NCBI RefSeq assembly: GCF_014654895.1
Contig: NZ_BNBE01000004.1
Location: 310,001-374,000, forward strand
DNA length: 64,000 nt
Direction: 5' to 3'
Source of the DNA: Streptomyces filamentosus
GTDB lineage: Bacteria > Actinomycetota > Actinomycetes > Streptomycetales > Streptomycetaceae
Shown here in pieces: positions 38,263 through 47,420 of this stretch; within the stretch, counting starts at the first letter, position 1, and each line of letters starts with the position of its first letter. The notes beneath the pieces were generated by a model. It saw only the letters and a program-made list of their open reading frames with translations, was not told where the DNA came from and ran no database searches. A program made the position numbers and the translations under genes.

Positions 38263-38904
38263 TCAGTCCTCGCGGTCGAGGACGCCGGTGACCACCGCGT
38301 GCAGGTGGCGGCGGAAGCGGTCGAAGGTGGGGAGGTCGCGGGGGCCCCGCCGCCGCCCGTCCGGGTCGATGACCCCGGCCTGGGCGAAGGAGTGGGCGGT
38401 CCACACGATGGTGAACACGAGCAGTTCGACGTCGGCCCCGGCGCCGAGGCCGGCGCGGTCGAGGACCGCGCGGACGGCGGCGGCCACCTCGGTGACGAGG
38501 GGCCCGGCGAACTCGGTCTCGATCTCGGCGAGTTCGCCGCCCTCGGCGAGCCAGCGGCGCATCCACAGGGCCGGCACCTCGGGGTGGTCGAGGCAGAAGG
38601 CCAGATAGGAGTCGACGAAGCCGAGCAGTCCTGCGCGCGTCCCGCCGGGCGTGGGGGCGCAGGCGTCCAGCCGGCGCAGGGCGGCGGTGACGGCCTCCCG
38701 CTGGGCCAGGTGGGCGCGGCGCATCACCGCGCGGTACAGCTCGGGCTTGGCGCCGACGTGGTAGGCGACGGTGGCGATGTTGAGGCCGACGGCCTCGCCG
38801 ATCGCGCGGGTGCTGGTGGCGTCGTAACCGCGCTCGGCGAACAGCCGGGTGGCGGCCGCCAGGATGCGCTCGCGGCTGTGGCCGTCGTCGTGCTGGCTGC
38901 TCAT
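38263..38904 (-). CDS. TetR/AcrR family regulator
   Basis: 213 aa. HTH domain RERILAAATRLFAERGYDATSTRAIGEAVGLNIATVAYHVGAKPEL (residues 10-55), the CecR/DUF1956-like subgroup with a long C-terminal domain (VDSYLAFCLDHPEVPALWMRR). It is divergent from the FMO-SDR-transporter operon with a 134-bp gap that contains a palindrome, so it is the probable local regulator. Confidence 0.85.
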   Translation of the reverse strand: MSSQHDDGHSRERILAAATRLFAERGYDATSTRAIGEAVGLNIATVAYHVGAKPELYRAVMRRAHLAQREAVTAALRRLDACAPTPGGTRAGLLGFVDSYLAFCLDHPEVPALWMRRWLAEGGELAEIETEFAGPLVTEVAAAVRAVLDRAGLGAGADVELLVFTIVWTAHSFAQAGVIDPDGRRRGPRDLPTFDRFRRHLHAVVTGVLDRED

Positions 38905-38993
38905 GCGCCCGAGGCTACCGGACGTGTCCGGTCGGGTTCAATCAGGTGCTGGAGGATGAAAAGCCAGGTCAGAGACGATTGCGCGGCTCTCCA

Positions 38994-39009
38994 TCATTCG
39001 ATTGAATGA
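38994..39009. promoter_or_regulatory. Candidate TetR operator before the FMO operon
   Basis: TCATTC-GATT-GAATGA, perfect 6-bp arms, AT-rich, 30 bp upstream of the FMO start at 39039. A related half-site, TTCAATC, lies at 38938-38944 near the TetR start. The in-frame ATG at 39006 falls inside the palindrome and is not a likely start. Confidence 0.55.
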
Positions 39010-39038
39010 ACGCCCTCGGACGAAGGGAGGGCGCTCTC

Positions 39039-40388
39039 ATGGGCAGGGGCTCGACGAGGGTGGCGGTGATCGGTGCCGGGGCGGCGGGACTCGCCGCGGC
39101 CAAGGCGCTGCTCGACGAGGGGCTGGACGTCACCGTCCTGGAACGGGGCTCCCGTCCCGGCGGCCTGTGGGCGGGGGACGACGGCGCGGCCGGCGGCTCC
39201 CCCGCGTACGACAGCCTGCACCTCAACACCAGCAAGGGACGCACCGAGTTCGCCGGCTTCCCGATGCCCCGCGAGTGGCCGGACTTCCCGTCGGCCGCGC
39301 TGGTCGCGGGCTACCTCGCCCGGTACGCCGACGCGTTCGGGGTCACCGCGCGCATCCGCTTCGGCACCGAGGTCACCGCCGTGCGCCGGACGGGGACGGG
39401 GTGGGAGGTGACGGCGGGCGGCGGAGCGGAGGAGTACGGCGCGGTGGTCGTCGCCAACGGCCACAACCGGGACCCCAAGTGGCCCTCGCCCGCCCACCCC
39501 GGCGTCTTCGACGGCGTCCAGATGCACGCCCACGACTACCGGGACCCCGGGGTCTTCGCGGGGCGGCGGGTGCTCGTCGTCGGGATGGGCAACTCGGCCA
39601 TGGACCTCGCCGTCGACGCCTCGTACGTCTCCTCCGGACCCGTGCTGCTGTCGGCCCGGCGCGGGACCCACATCGTGCCCAAGTACCTCTTCGGGCGGCC
39701 CTCCGACGCGACCGGCGGGGCCCTCTCCGTGCTGCCGTGGCGGATCCGGCAGGCCGTCGCGCAGACCGTGCTGCGGCTCGCGGTGGGCGGGCCCGAGCGG
39801 TACGGGCTGCCGCGCCCGGCCGGGGGCCTCTTCCAGGACCATCCGACGATCAGCGACACGATCCTGCACCGGCTCACCCACGGGGAGGTCGTCGCCCGGC
39901 CCGGCGTCGCCCGGCTCGACGGGCGCCGGGTGGTCTTCGCCGACGGCACCGCCGAGGACGTCGACGTGATCGTGTGGGCGACCGGCTACCGCGTCACCGT
40001 CCCCTTCCTCGGCCGCGAGTGGGTGGGCGGCGACCCCGAGGCCATGCCGCTCTACCAGCGGGTCTTCCACCTCGACGACCCGACGCTCGCCTTCGTCGGC
40101 CTGATGCAGTCGACCGGCGCGGCGCTGCCCGTCGTCGAGGCGCAGGCCGCGCTGGTCGCCGCGCACCTCGGCGGCCGGTACGCCCTGCCGTCGCCGGAGA
40201 GGCAGCGGGCCTCCGTCGCCCGCGCCCACGCCGCCGCCGTACGCCGCTGGGGCGACCGGCGGCCGATGATGCGGGTCGACTTCGACCGGTACGTCGCCGC
40301 GCTCCCGCGCGAGATCCGGGCGGGCGTCCGCCGGGCCGCCCGGGCCGCCTCCCCCGCCCCGACCACGAAGGCGCAGGCCCCCGCATGA
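39039..40388 (+). CDS. Flavin-containing monooxygenase
   Basis: 449 aa from the ATG at 39039, seven bases after GGGAGGG. FAD motif AVIGAGAAGLAAAKALLDEG (residues 9-28) and LERGSRPGGLW; the FMO fingerprint FDGVQMHAHDY (FxGxxxHxxxY, about residues 157-167); and the NADPH motif VVGMGNSAMDLA (about residues 182-193). Members oxygenate N, S or carbonyl groups (FMO or Baeyer-Villiger). The next gene starts within its stop codon (ATGA), so it is coupled to an SDR and a transporter. The substrate might be a terpenoid or steroid-like ketone, which is inference. Confidence 0.88.
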   Translation: MGRGSTRVAVIGAGAAGLAAAKALLDEGLDVTVLERGSRPGGLWAGDDGAAGGSPAYDSLHLNTSKGRTEFAGFPMPREWPDFPSAALVAGYLARYADAFGVTARIRFGTEVTAVRRTGTGWEVTAGGGAEEYGAVVVANGHNRDPKWPSPAHPGVFDGVQMHAHDYRDPGVFAGRRVLVVGMGNSAMDLAVDASYVSSGPVLLSARRGTHIVPKYLFGRPSDATGGALSVLPWRIRQAVAQTVLRLAVGGPERYGLPRPAGGLFQDHPTISDTILHRLTHGEVVARPGVARLDGRRVVFADGTAEDVDVIVWATGYRVTVPFLGREWVGGDPEAMPLYQRVFHLDDPTLAFVGLMQSTGAALPVVEAQAALVAAHLGGRYALPSPERQRASVARAHAAAVRRWGDRRPMMRVDFDRYVAALPREIRAGVRRAARAASPAPTTKAQAPA

Positions 40389-41230
40389 CCCTCCTCCCCT
40401 CGCCCCGGCTCCTCGACCCGCGCGGCCGACGCGTCCTCGTCACCGGTGCCTCCGGCACCCTCGGCCGCGCCCTGGGCGAGCGGCTGGTCCGGGCCGGCGC
40501 GGACGTCGTCGGGCTCGACCTGCGGCCCTCCGGCGACGAGCCGTTCCCCGTGCTCGGCTGCGACGTCACCGACGACGCGTCGGTGGCGGCGGCCGTCGCC
40601 GAGGCCCTGGAGCTCCTCGGCGGGCTCGACGTCCTGGTGAACAACGCGGGCGTCGGCGGGCCCGCGCCCGCCGAGTACGCCCCCGGCGAGGAGGTCCGCC
40701 GGCAGCTGGAGGTCAATCTGCTCGGCACCTGGCGGGTGACGGCCGCGTGCGTCGGGGCGCTGGTCGCGGCGCGCGGCCGGGTGGTGATGGTGGCGTCCCG
40801 GATGGCGGTGATGCAGCTGCCGCTCGCCGCCGCGTACGGCGCGTCCAAGCGGGCCATGGTGGCCTACGCCGACGCGCTGCGGCTGGAGCTCGGCACGCAC
40901 GTGTCGGTCAGCTGCGTGTACCCCTCCGCCGTCCGCAGCCCCATCCACGACTCGACGCGGGCGGCGGGGCTGTCCCTGGAGGGGATGAGCGTGTACGAAC
41001 CGCTGGAGGGCGTGGTCGACGCGCTCGCGGGGGCCGTGCTCGCGGTCCGGCCCCGGCGGGACGTGACGACCACCCGCAAGGGCGCGGTGGAGTTCTTCCT
41101 GGCCCGGCACCTGCCCGCCCTCACCGACCGGATCGTGGCACGGACGCTGGCCGCGCGGGCGGCGTCCGGGGCCTTCGAGGGGGCGGCGCTCGCGGCGGGC
41201 GTGGTGGAGCGCAACGGGGGACGGCCGTGA
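40385..41230 (+). CDS. Short-chain dehydrogenase/reductase
   Basis: 281 aa, overlapping both neighbours by four bases (ATGA upstream, GTGA downstream). Cofactor motif VLVTGASGTLGRALGERL (residues 17-34), NNAGVGG, and the catalytic YGASKRAM near residue 160. The protein probably interconverts an alcohol and the ketone used by the monooxygenase. Unlike the 332-aa SDR at 5660 it has a normal length. Confidence 0.88.
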   Translation: MTLLPSPRLLDPRGRRVLVTGASGTLGRALGERLVRAGADVVGLDLRPSGDEPFPVLGCDVTDDASVAAAVAEALELLGGLDVLVNNAGVGGPAPAEYAPGEEVRRQLEVNLLGTWRVTAACVGALVAARGRVVMVASRMAVMQLPLAAAYGASKRAMVAYADALRLELGTHVSVSCVYPSAVRSPIHDSTRAAGLSLEGMSVYEPLEGVVDALAGAVLAVRPRRDVTTTRKGAVEFFLARHLPALTDRIVARTLAARAASGAFEGAALAAGVVERNGGRP

Positions 41231-42579
41231 CCGCCCCGGCCGGCGTCCCGCTCCCGGTCCGCGCCGGGCGGGGGACGCTCGCGCTGTACGCCTCCGGCTC
41301 GGTCGGCATGGGCGTGTGGGTCACCGTGCCCGGTCTGCTGCTGCTCTACTTCCTGACCGACGTCCTCGGCGTGCCCGCGTCCCTGGCGGGCCTGACGCTG
41401 CTGCTGCCGAAGGTGGTCGACGTCGTCGTCCACCCGCTGCTGGGCTCGCGGTCCGACCGGGAGGCGCGGCGCACCGGCCACCGGCGGCGGATGATGCGCG
41501 CCGGGGTGCTGCTCGGGGTGGCGATGGTGGCGTTGTTCAGCGTGCCGCCCGCGCTGGACGGGGTGTCGGCGGCGCTGTGGGTGGGCTGCTGGTTCACGGT
41601 GGGCAATCTGCTCTTCGCGGGCTTCCAGGTGCCGTATCTGACGACCCCTTCGGACCTGCGGGTGGGCTATCACGAGCGGACCCGGGTCTTCATGTTCCGG
41701 ATGGTGCTGCTGACGCTCGGGCTGCTGGGCGCCGGGGTCGCCGCGCCCGCGCTGGTCGCGGCGGGCGGCCGGGGCGACTACGCGCTGATGGCGCTGGTGC
41801 TGGCGTCGGTGACGGCGGTGTCGGCGGGGGTCGCGCTGGTGGGGGTGCGGCGGCTCACCGACGCGTGCGGGTTCCGGGTGCCCGACGAGCGGGCGGGGCA
41901 CGCGGTCCTGGCCGACCTGCGGGTGGCGTGGCGGGACCGGGACTACCGGGCGCTGGTGCTGTCGTACCTGTTCACGGGCACGACGACGCACCTGTTCCTG
42001 GCGGCGCTGCCGTACGTCACGGCGTACGTCTTCGACGACACCCGGCTCACCGCCCTGTTCATGGGGCTGTTCCTCGCCCCCGCGCTCTTCGCGAGCCCGC
42101 TGTGGACGGCGTGGTCGCGGCGGTTCGGGAAGCAGCGCGGACTGCTGCTGTCGCAGGGGGTGTTCGCGGCGGGGTCGCTGGCGCTCCTGGCGGGGGCGCT
42201 GCTCGGCGGGACGGCGGGGGTGGCGGTCGCCGCCGTGGTGGTGATGCTGATGGGCGTCGCCTTCGCCGGGCTCCAGCTGTTCGCGTTCTCGATGGTGCCG
42301 GACGCCGTCGCGGCGGCGGGGGCGGCGGGCTCCTCGAAGGCGGGGGCGTACACGGGGGTGTGGACCGCGACGGAGGCGACGGGCACGGCGATCGGGCCGT
42401 ACCTGTACTCGGCGGTGCTGGCGCTGGGCGGGTTCGTCTCCCGTACGGCCGCCGAGCCGGTCGCGCAGTCCGGTACGGCGCTGGGCGCGCTGCTCGTCGG
42501 GGTCACGGTCGTGCCGGCGGTGCTGATGGCGGTGGCCCTGGGGTTCCAGCGGCGCTACACCCTGGACCCCGCCGCGTGA
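41227..42579 (+). CDS. MFS transporter of the GPH (glycoside-pentoside-hexuronide) type
   Basis: 450 aa from a GTG. About twelve hydrophobic segments; the MFS_2 features are LPKVVDVVVHPLLGSRSDR after segment 2 and the FQVPYLTTPSDLRVGYHERTR loop between segments 4 and 5. Many actinobacterial members lie in steroid, terpenoid or glycoside loci rather than carrying sugars. It is the third gene of the FMO operon and probably imports or exports the operon's substrate. Confidence 0.85.
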   Translation: MTAPAGVPLPVRAGRGTLALYASGSVGMGVWVTVPGLLLLYFLTDVLGVPASLAGLTLLLPKVVDVVVHPLLGSRSDREARRTGHRRRMMRAGVLLGVAMVALFSVPPALDGVSAALWVGCWFTVGNLLFAGFQVPYLTTPSDLRVGYHERTRVFMFRMVLLTLGLLGAGVAAPALVAAGGRGDYALMALVLASVTAVSAGVALVGVRRLTDACGFRVPDERAGHAVLADLRVAWRDRDYRALVLSYLFTGTTTHLFLAALPYVTAYVFDDTRLTALFMGLFLAPALFASPLWTAWSRRFGKQRGLLLSQGVFAAGSLALLAGALLGGTAGVAVAAVVVMLMGVAFAGLQLFAFSMVPDAVAAAGAAGSSKAGAYTGVWTATEATGTAIGPYLYSAVLALGGFVSRTAAEPVAQSGTALGALLVGVTVVPAVLMAVALGFQRRYTLDPAA

Positions 42580-42602
42580 CCGCGCCGCCGGCCGGTCCGT
42601 GC

Positions 42603-42639
42603 GCGGGCCGGCCCGGGTCTCCCGCCCGGGCCGGGCCGC
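42603..42639. terminator. Bidirectional terminator hairpin
   Basis: A stem of ten pairs, one mismatch and four more pairs with a seven-base loop, between the convergent GPH and DHA2-type transporter genes. Confidence 0.5.
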
Positions 42640-42643
42640 CGGC

Positions 42644-44074
42644 TCAGCCTGCCGGGCGGGCGGGGCGGCGGGCGGCGAGGGTGAGGGCGGCGGCAGCGGC
42701 GGAGAGCACGGCGCACAGGAGCCAGACGGTGACGTACGCGGACTCCGCCGGGACGGCGCCGGCGGCGGGGGCGGTGGAGGCGGTGAGGACCGCGGCCATG
42801 ACGCCGCCGGCGATCGCGCCGCCGAGCGTCTTGACGTTGTTGTAGAGGGCGGTGGTGACGCCGGTCCGCGAGGGGTCGCCGGCCTCCGCGATGACGGTGG
42901 GCATGGCGCCGAGGGCCAGCCCCAGGCCGAGGCCCGCGAGGACCTTCGCGGCCACGAGCTGCCAGAGCTCCGCGTGCAGGGCGGCAGTGGTCAGGAAGCT
43001 CGCCGTGATCAGGGCGAAGGAGCCGGCGAGGGCGGGGACGTAGCCGGTCCTCCCCGCGATGCGGGCGGTGAGGGAGGAGGTGACGACGGCCATGACCGCC
43101 GCCGGGAGCGCGACCAGGGAGATCGACAGGGCGGAGAGCCCGAAGCCGTAGCCGGTGGCGTCGGGGTCGGCGGCGAGGAAGGTGGCGTCGGGCGCCTGGC
43201 CGCCGAAGTAGACGACGCCGAAGGCGAAGGCGCAGAGGAAGAAGGGGGCGACCCGGCGATCGGCGAGCGCCCGGACGTCCACCAGCGGTTCGGCGGTGCG
43301 CAGTTCGACCCGGGTCCAGACGGCGCCGAGCGCGGCGGCGAGGCCGAGCAGGCCCAGGGAGACCGGGGTGGGGCCGTCGTCCTGGGCGGCGGAGACCCCG
43401 GAGAGCAGCAGCAGGGTGGCGGCGCCGAGCAGGACGGCACCGGGCAGGTCGAGGCGGCCCCGGGCGGGGTTCCGGGTCTCGGGGATGGCGAGGAAGGAGA
43501 CGGGGACGCAGGCGGCGGCGAGGGCCGCCGGGACGAGGAGGGTGAGGCGGACGTCGTCGGTGAGCGCGTGGACGGCGCCGGTGAGGACGCCGCCGAGGAG
43601 GGTGCCGAGGGCGAGGGCCCCGACGAGGCGGGCGATGGCGGAGCGGGCCGGGCCGAGCGGCAGCCGGTCGCGGACGAGGGCGATCTCCAGCGGCAGCAGG
43701 GCGGCGAGCGGGCCGGTCAGGACGCGGCCGGCGAGCAGCACCGGCAGGTTCGGGGCGAGCGCGACGAGCAGGGCGCCCACGGCGACGGAGACGAGCGACC
43801 AGCGCAGCACCTTCCGGTGGCCGTGGAGGTCGCCGAGGCGGCCGAGGACGGGGACGGCGACGGCGGCGGCGAGGAGCTGGGCGGAGATCACCCAGGTGAG
43901 GTCGGCGTCGGGGACGTCGAGCTCCCGGCCGATCTCCGGCAGCAGGGGCGCGATGCCGCCCTGGAGGAAGCCGCTGGTCAGCTCGAAGAGGACGAGCAGC
44001 CCGACGACGGCCCGGACGGATCCGGCCTTCGGGGAGGCGTCCTCGGGGGCGTCGGGGCGGTCGGTCGTGCTCAT
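42644..44074 (-). CDS. MFS transporter, drug-resistance (DHA) type
   Basis: 476 aa. Hydrophobic segments from VVGLLVLFELTSGFLQGGIA onward, with motif A as LGRLGDLHGHRKVLRWS (about residues 75-91) and motif C-like glycines (LVGALALGTLLGGVLTGAV). The start overlaps the stop of the M20 hydrolase gene by four bases, so the hydrolase and transporter are coupled: the transporter could import the amide or peptide that the hydrolase splits, or export its product. Divergent Lrp regulator upstream. Confidence 0.85.
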   Translation of the reverse strand: MSTTDRPDAPEDASPKAGSVRAVVGLLVLFELTSGFLQGGIAPLLPEIGRELDVPDADLTWVISAQLLAAAVAVPVLGRLGDLHGHRKVLRWSLVSVAVGALLVALAPNLPVLLAGRVLTGPLAALLPLEIALVRDRLPLGPARSAIARLVGALALGTLLGGVLTGAVHALTDDVRLTLLVPAALAAACVPVSFLAIPETRNPARGRLDLPGAVLLGAATLLLLSGVSAAQDDGPTPVSLGLLGLAAALGAVWTRVELRTAEPLVDVRALADRRVAPFFLCAFAFGVVYFGGQAPDATFLAADPDATGYGFGLSALSISLVALPAAVMAVVTSSLTARIAGRTGYVPALAGSFALITASFLTTAALHAELWQLVAAKVLAGLGLGLALGAMPTVIAEAGDPSRTGVTTALYNNVKTLGGAIAGGVMAAVLTASTAPAAGAVPAESAYVTVWLLCAVLSAAAAALTLAARRPARPAG

Positions 44075-45279
44075 GCGGGGTCCTCGGCGGCTTCCTGGAG
44101 GCGGCGGGCCGCGAGTTCGGCGAGCAGGACGGCGGCGTCGAGGACGGCGCGGTCGTCGAAGGCGGCCTGCGGGGCGTGGTTCATGGGGGCGGTGGCGGGG
44201 TCGCGGTCGGGCGGGCAGGCGCCGAGGGCGAGATAGGCGCCGGGGACCTCGCGCAGGACGAGGGAGAAGTCCTCGGAGCCGGTGAGCGGGCGGGGCGCCT
44301 CGAAGGCGTGGTCGGCGCCGAGGAGGCCCCGCGCGGTGCGGAGCGCGAAGGCGGCCTCGGCGGGGTCGTTCTCGGTGACCGGGTAGTTCTCCCGGTAGTC
44401 GAGGTCCGCCTCGACGCCGTGGGCGGCGGCGACGCCGTGGACGACGCGCTCGAAACCGGTCCGGACGGCGGCCTGGGTGGCGGTGGAGAAGGAGCGGACG
44501 GTGGCCTCCAGGACGGCCCGCTCCGGGATGACGTTGCCGGCGGAGCCCGCGTGGAGGGAGCCGACGGTGAGGACGGCCGGGTCGAAGACGTCGACGGTGC
44601 GGGTGACCATCGTCTGGAGGGCGGTGACCATCTCGCAGACGGCGGGCACCGGGTCCTTGGCGGAGTGCGGCGTGGAGCCGTGGCCGCCGGCGCCCCGGAC
44701 GGTGACGGTGACCGCGTCGGAGGCGGCCAGCATGGGGCCGGGGCGGACGGCGGCGTAACCGGCGGGCAGCAGGGTCGAGGTGACGTGGAGCGCGTAGGCG
44801 GCGACGACGCGGCTCCCGGCGGCGTCGAGGACGCCCTCCTCGATCATGAGGCCCGCGCCGCCCATGCCCTCCTCGCCGGGCTGGAACATGAGGACGACGT
44901 CGCCGGGGAGCTCCTCGCGGCGGGCGGCGAGCAGCCGGGCCGCGCCGACCAGTCCCGCGGTGTGCAGGTCGTGGCCGCAGGCGTGCATCACGCCTGCGGT
45001 CTCGGAGGAGTACGGAAGGCCGGTGTCCTCCTGGACGGGGAGGGCGTCCATGTCGCCGCGGAGCAGGACGGCCGGGCCGGGGCGGCCGCCGCGGAGGACG
45101 GCGGTGACGGAGCTGAGCCGCTCACCGAGGGTGATCTCCAGGGGGAGTCCGGCGAGGGCGTCGAGGACCGCGCGCTGGGTGCGGGGCAGGTCGAGGCCGA
45201 GTTCGGGAGTGCGGTGGAGCGCGTGCCGCAGGGGGATGAGGGCGTCGGCGTGCGCCTGGGCGTCGCTGTGCGTGAACAT
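44071..45279 (-). CDS. M20-family amidohydrolase (peptidase M20D type)
   Basis: 402 aa from the ATG at 45279. Signature features: LRGDMDALPVQEDTGLPYSS, the metal-binding MHACGHDLHTAGLVGAA (about residues 95-111), FQPGEEGMGGAGLMIEEG with the catalytic Glu pair, and GGHGSTPHSAKDP in the dimerisation lid. Family members hydrolyse N-acyl amino acids, hippurate or p-aminobenzoyl-glutamate. Coupling to an MFS transporter and a divergent Lrp/AsnC regulator suggests use of an acylated amino acid or small peptide. Confidence 0.9.
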   Translation of the reverse strand: MFTHSDAQAHADALIPLRHALHRTPELGLDLPRTQRAVLDALAGLPLEITLGERLSSVTAVLRGGRPGPAVLLRGDMDALPVQEDTGLPYSSETAGVMHACGHDLHTAGLVGAARLLAARREELPGDVVLMFQPGEEGMGGAGLMIEEGVLDAAGSRVVAAYALHVTSTLLPAGYAAVRPGPMLAASDAVTVTVRGAGGHGSTPHSAKDPVPAVCEMVTALQTMVTRTVDVFDPAVLTVGSLHAGSAGNVIPERAVLEATVRSFSTATQAAVRTGFERVVHGVAAAHGVEADLDYRENYPVTENDPAEAAFALRTARGLLGADHAFEAPRPLTGSEDFSLVLREVPGAYLALGACPPDRDPATAPMNHAPQAAFDDRAVLDAAVLLAELAARRLQEAAEDPA

Positions 45280-45339
45280 GGCGGGTATAGTGCCGATCCG
45301 CCGGATGAACGCCGCCTCCTTGCAGGGATCCGCCGGTCC

Positions 45340-46458
45340 ATGGTGATCGTTTGCGCGAATGCGCCGTTTCGGGAACGGGGTGGGGGCTTGCTCGACGAGC
45401 TGGACTATCTGCTGGTGACCGCCCTTCAGGTCGCCCCGCGCGCCGACTGGCAGACCGTGGGCGGGGCCCTGGGCCTCGACGCGTCGACCGTGGCGCGGCG
45501 CTGGGCGCGGCTGACCCGGGCGGGGAACGCGTGGATCAGCGTCCACCCGGCGGTGCGGGCGCAGGCGCCGGCGGTGGTCGCCTTCATCGAGGTGGACTGC
45601 GCGGCCGGCCGGCTGCACGAGGTGGCGGCGGAGATCGCCGAGGATCCGCACGTCTTCAACCTGGAGCACGTCAGCGGCGGCCGGGACCTGCTGGTCACGG
45701 CGGTCTTCGCCGACCAGGGCGAGCTGGCCCGGTACGTGGGCTTCCGGCTGGGCGCGCTGGCCGGGGTCGCGGCCTCCCGCACCCAGGTGGCGACCACCCT
45801 GCACACCGAGGGCAGCCGGTGGAGGCTGGACCGGCTCACCGAGGAGCAGCGGCGCGCGCTGGCCGGGGCCGGACGGCCGGCCCCGGGCCGGCCCGCGGGC
45901 GGCCGGCTCCTGGAGGAGCGGGACCTGGAGCTCGTACGGGTGCTGAGCGAGGACCCCCGGCAGCCGGCGGCCCGGCTGGCGGAGCGGACCGGGCTGAGTC
46001 CGACGACGGTCCGGCGGCGGCTGGAGCGGCTGGAGGCCGAGCACGCGCTGGTGTACCGCTGCGAGGTGGCGCGGGCGCTGTCGGGATGGCCGGTGTCGGT
46101 GTCGCTGTGGGCGGCGGTGCCGCAGAGCCGGGCGCCGCGGCTCGCGGAGCGGATCGGGGCGCTGCGGGAGATCCGGCTGTGCGCGTCGCTGTCGGGGCCG
46201 CACAACCTGCTGCTGGCCGCCTGGCTGCGGTCGGTGGACGACATCCCGTCCTTCGAGTCGAGGCTCACCGAGCGCTTTCCCGAACTGGCGGTCATGGACC
46301 GGGCGCTGACCCTCTGGCCGATGAAACTGGGCGGTCACCTCCTGGACCCCCGGGGCCGGCACCTGCGGGCGGTGCCGCTCGGGCGGTGGAGCGACGCGCG
46401 CTCGGAGGCGGCGGAGGCGGCGCTGCTCGACCGGCTGCGGACGCCCCGGGCGCGCTGA
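45340..46458 (+). CDS. Lrp/AsnC family regulator with two HTH units
   Basis: 372 aa from the ATG at 45340; the TTG at 45388, right before the conserved LDELDYLLVTALQVAPRADW, is an alternative and gives 356 aa. Two AsnC-type helix-turn-helix regions are visible, residues 17-60 and again near 200-240 (DLELVRVLSEDPRQPAARLAERTGLSPTTVRRRLERLE), each followed by a RAM-like sensor segment. Double Lrp proteins of this size are common in actinobacteria. It lies 60 bp from the divergent M20 gene and probably regulates it in response to an amino acid. Confidence 0.85.
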   Translation: MVIVCANAPFRERGGGLLDELDYLLVTALQVAPRADWQTVGGALGLDASTVARRWARLTRAGNAWISVHPAVRAQAPAVVAFIEVDCAAGRLHEVAAEIAEDPHVFNLEHVSGGRDLLVTAVFADQGELARYVGFRLGALAGVAASRTQVATTLHTEGSRWRLDRLTEEQRRALAGAGRPAPGRPAGGRLLEERDLELVRVLSEDPRQPAARLAERTGLSPTTVRRRLERLEAEHALVYRCEVARALSGWPVSVSLWAAVPQSRAPRLAERIGALREIRLCASLSGPHNLLLAAWLRSVDDIPSFESRLTERFPELAVMDRALTLWPMKLGGHLLDPRGRHLRAVPLGRWSDARSEAAEAALLDRLRTPRAR

Positions 46459-46546
46459 CCGCGGCCCGTTCGTGACGCGCGGACCCTGTCGCCCGGAGAC
46501 TACCGGGCGGTAATGTGCGGGCCCGTCCACAGCCTTGGGGGAACAC

Positions 46547-47407
46547 ATGGATGCGGTCACGCCCTTCGACCCGGCGGCCGAGCACGAGCGGACACGGGCC
46601 GCGCTGGAGGCCGCGATCGGGCGGCTGGGGGAACTGGTCGGCGGGATCGGCGACCTGGAGGCCCCCTCGGGGGTGCCGGTGTGGTCCGTCGGGGACGTCG
46701 GCGCGCACCTCGCCGCCGTGTACCTCGCCTACGGCTCCGCCGTGACCGGGGACGGCGGCGTCGACTGGGACGCCGTCCCCCTGGAGCGGGAGGGGACCTT
46801 CGGCGAGCGGATCGCCGCCGTCAACGAGCTCTCCCTCGGACTCCTCTCCGGAAAGGAGCGCGAGCGGCTCGCGCCGCTCCTCGCCGAGCGGGGCGCCGCC
46901 TTCCTGCGGGCCTCGGCGGGCCTCGCGCCCGACGCGCCCGTGCCCGCGCCCTGGTACGGCCCCGGACGGACCGTGCCGCTGGCGGCGGCGACGGGCCTGA
47001 TGCTCAGCGAGACCCTGGTCCACGGGCTCGACATCGCGCGGGGCGCCCGGCGCCCCTGGACCGTCTCCCCCGGGGACGCCGCGCTGGTGATCGGGCAGGC
47101 GATGGTGACGATGATGCCGCTCGCCCTCGACGCCGGGCGGGCAAAGGGCGTCCGCCTCGCCTTCGACCTGGCCGTCCGGGGCGGCCCGCGCCTCGCGGTC
47201 GTGGTGGAGGACGGGGCCGCCACCGTCACCCGGGACGCGCCGCCGCGCCCGTACGACTGCCGGATCACGGCCGCTCCGGAGGCGTTCCTGCTGGTCTCCT
47301 TCGGCCGCCTGCCGCTCTGGAAGGCGGTCGCGCTGGGCCGGATGCGGGCCGGTGGCCGCCGGCCGTGGCTCGCCCCCCGGCTGAGCCGGCTGATCACCGC
47401 GCCTTAG
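46547..47407 (+). CDS. Maleylpyruvate isomerase-family, mycothiol-dependent protein
   Basis: 286 aa from the ATG at 46547. N-terminal DinB-like four-helix bundle with metal-site His in VGDVGAHLAAVYLAYG (about residue 57) and in LVHGLDIARGARRPW (about residue 166), followed by a C-terminal MDMPI/SCP2-like beta domain (VRLAFDLAVRGGPRLAVVVED, RITAAPEAFLLVSFGR). The best-known member isomerises maleylpyruvate in the gentisate pathway using mycothiol. No gentisate gene is adjacent, so the actual substrate is open. Confidence 0.82.
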   Translation: MDAVTPFDPAAEHERTRAALEAAIGRLGELVGGIGDLEAPSGVPVWSVGDVGAHLAAVYLAYGSAVTGDGGVDWDAVPLEREGTFGERIAAVNELSLGLLSGKERERLAPLLAERGAAFLRASAGLAPDAPVPAPWYGPGRTVPLAAATGLMLSETLVHGLDIARGARRPWTVSPGDAALVIGQAMVTMMPLALDAGRAKGVRLAFDLAVRGGPRLAVVVEDGAATVTRDAPPRPYDCRITAAPEAFLLVSFGRLPLWKAVALGRMRAGGRRPWLAPRLSRLITAP

Positions 47408-47420
47408 CGTGTCTCTCGGA

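Noticed and set aside
46547..47407. Gentisate-pathway maleylpyruvate isomerase
   Set aside because: No gentisate dioxygenase or fumarylpyruvate hydrolase adjacent; the family name alone does not support the pathway.
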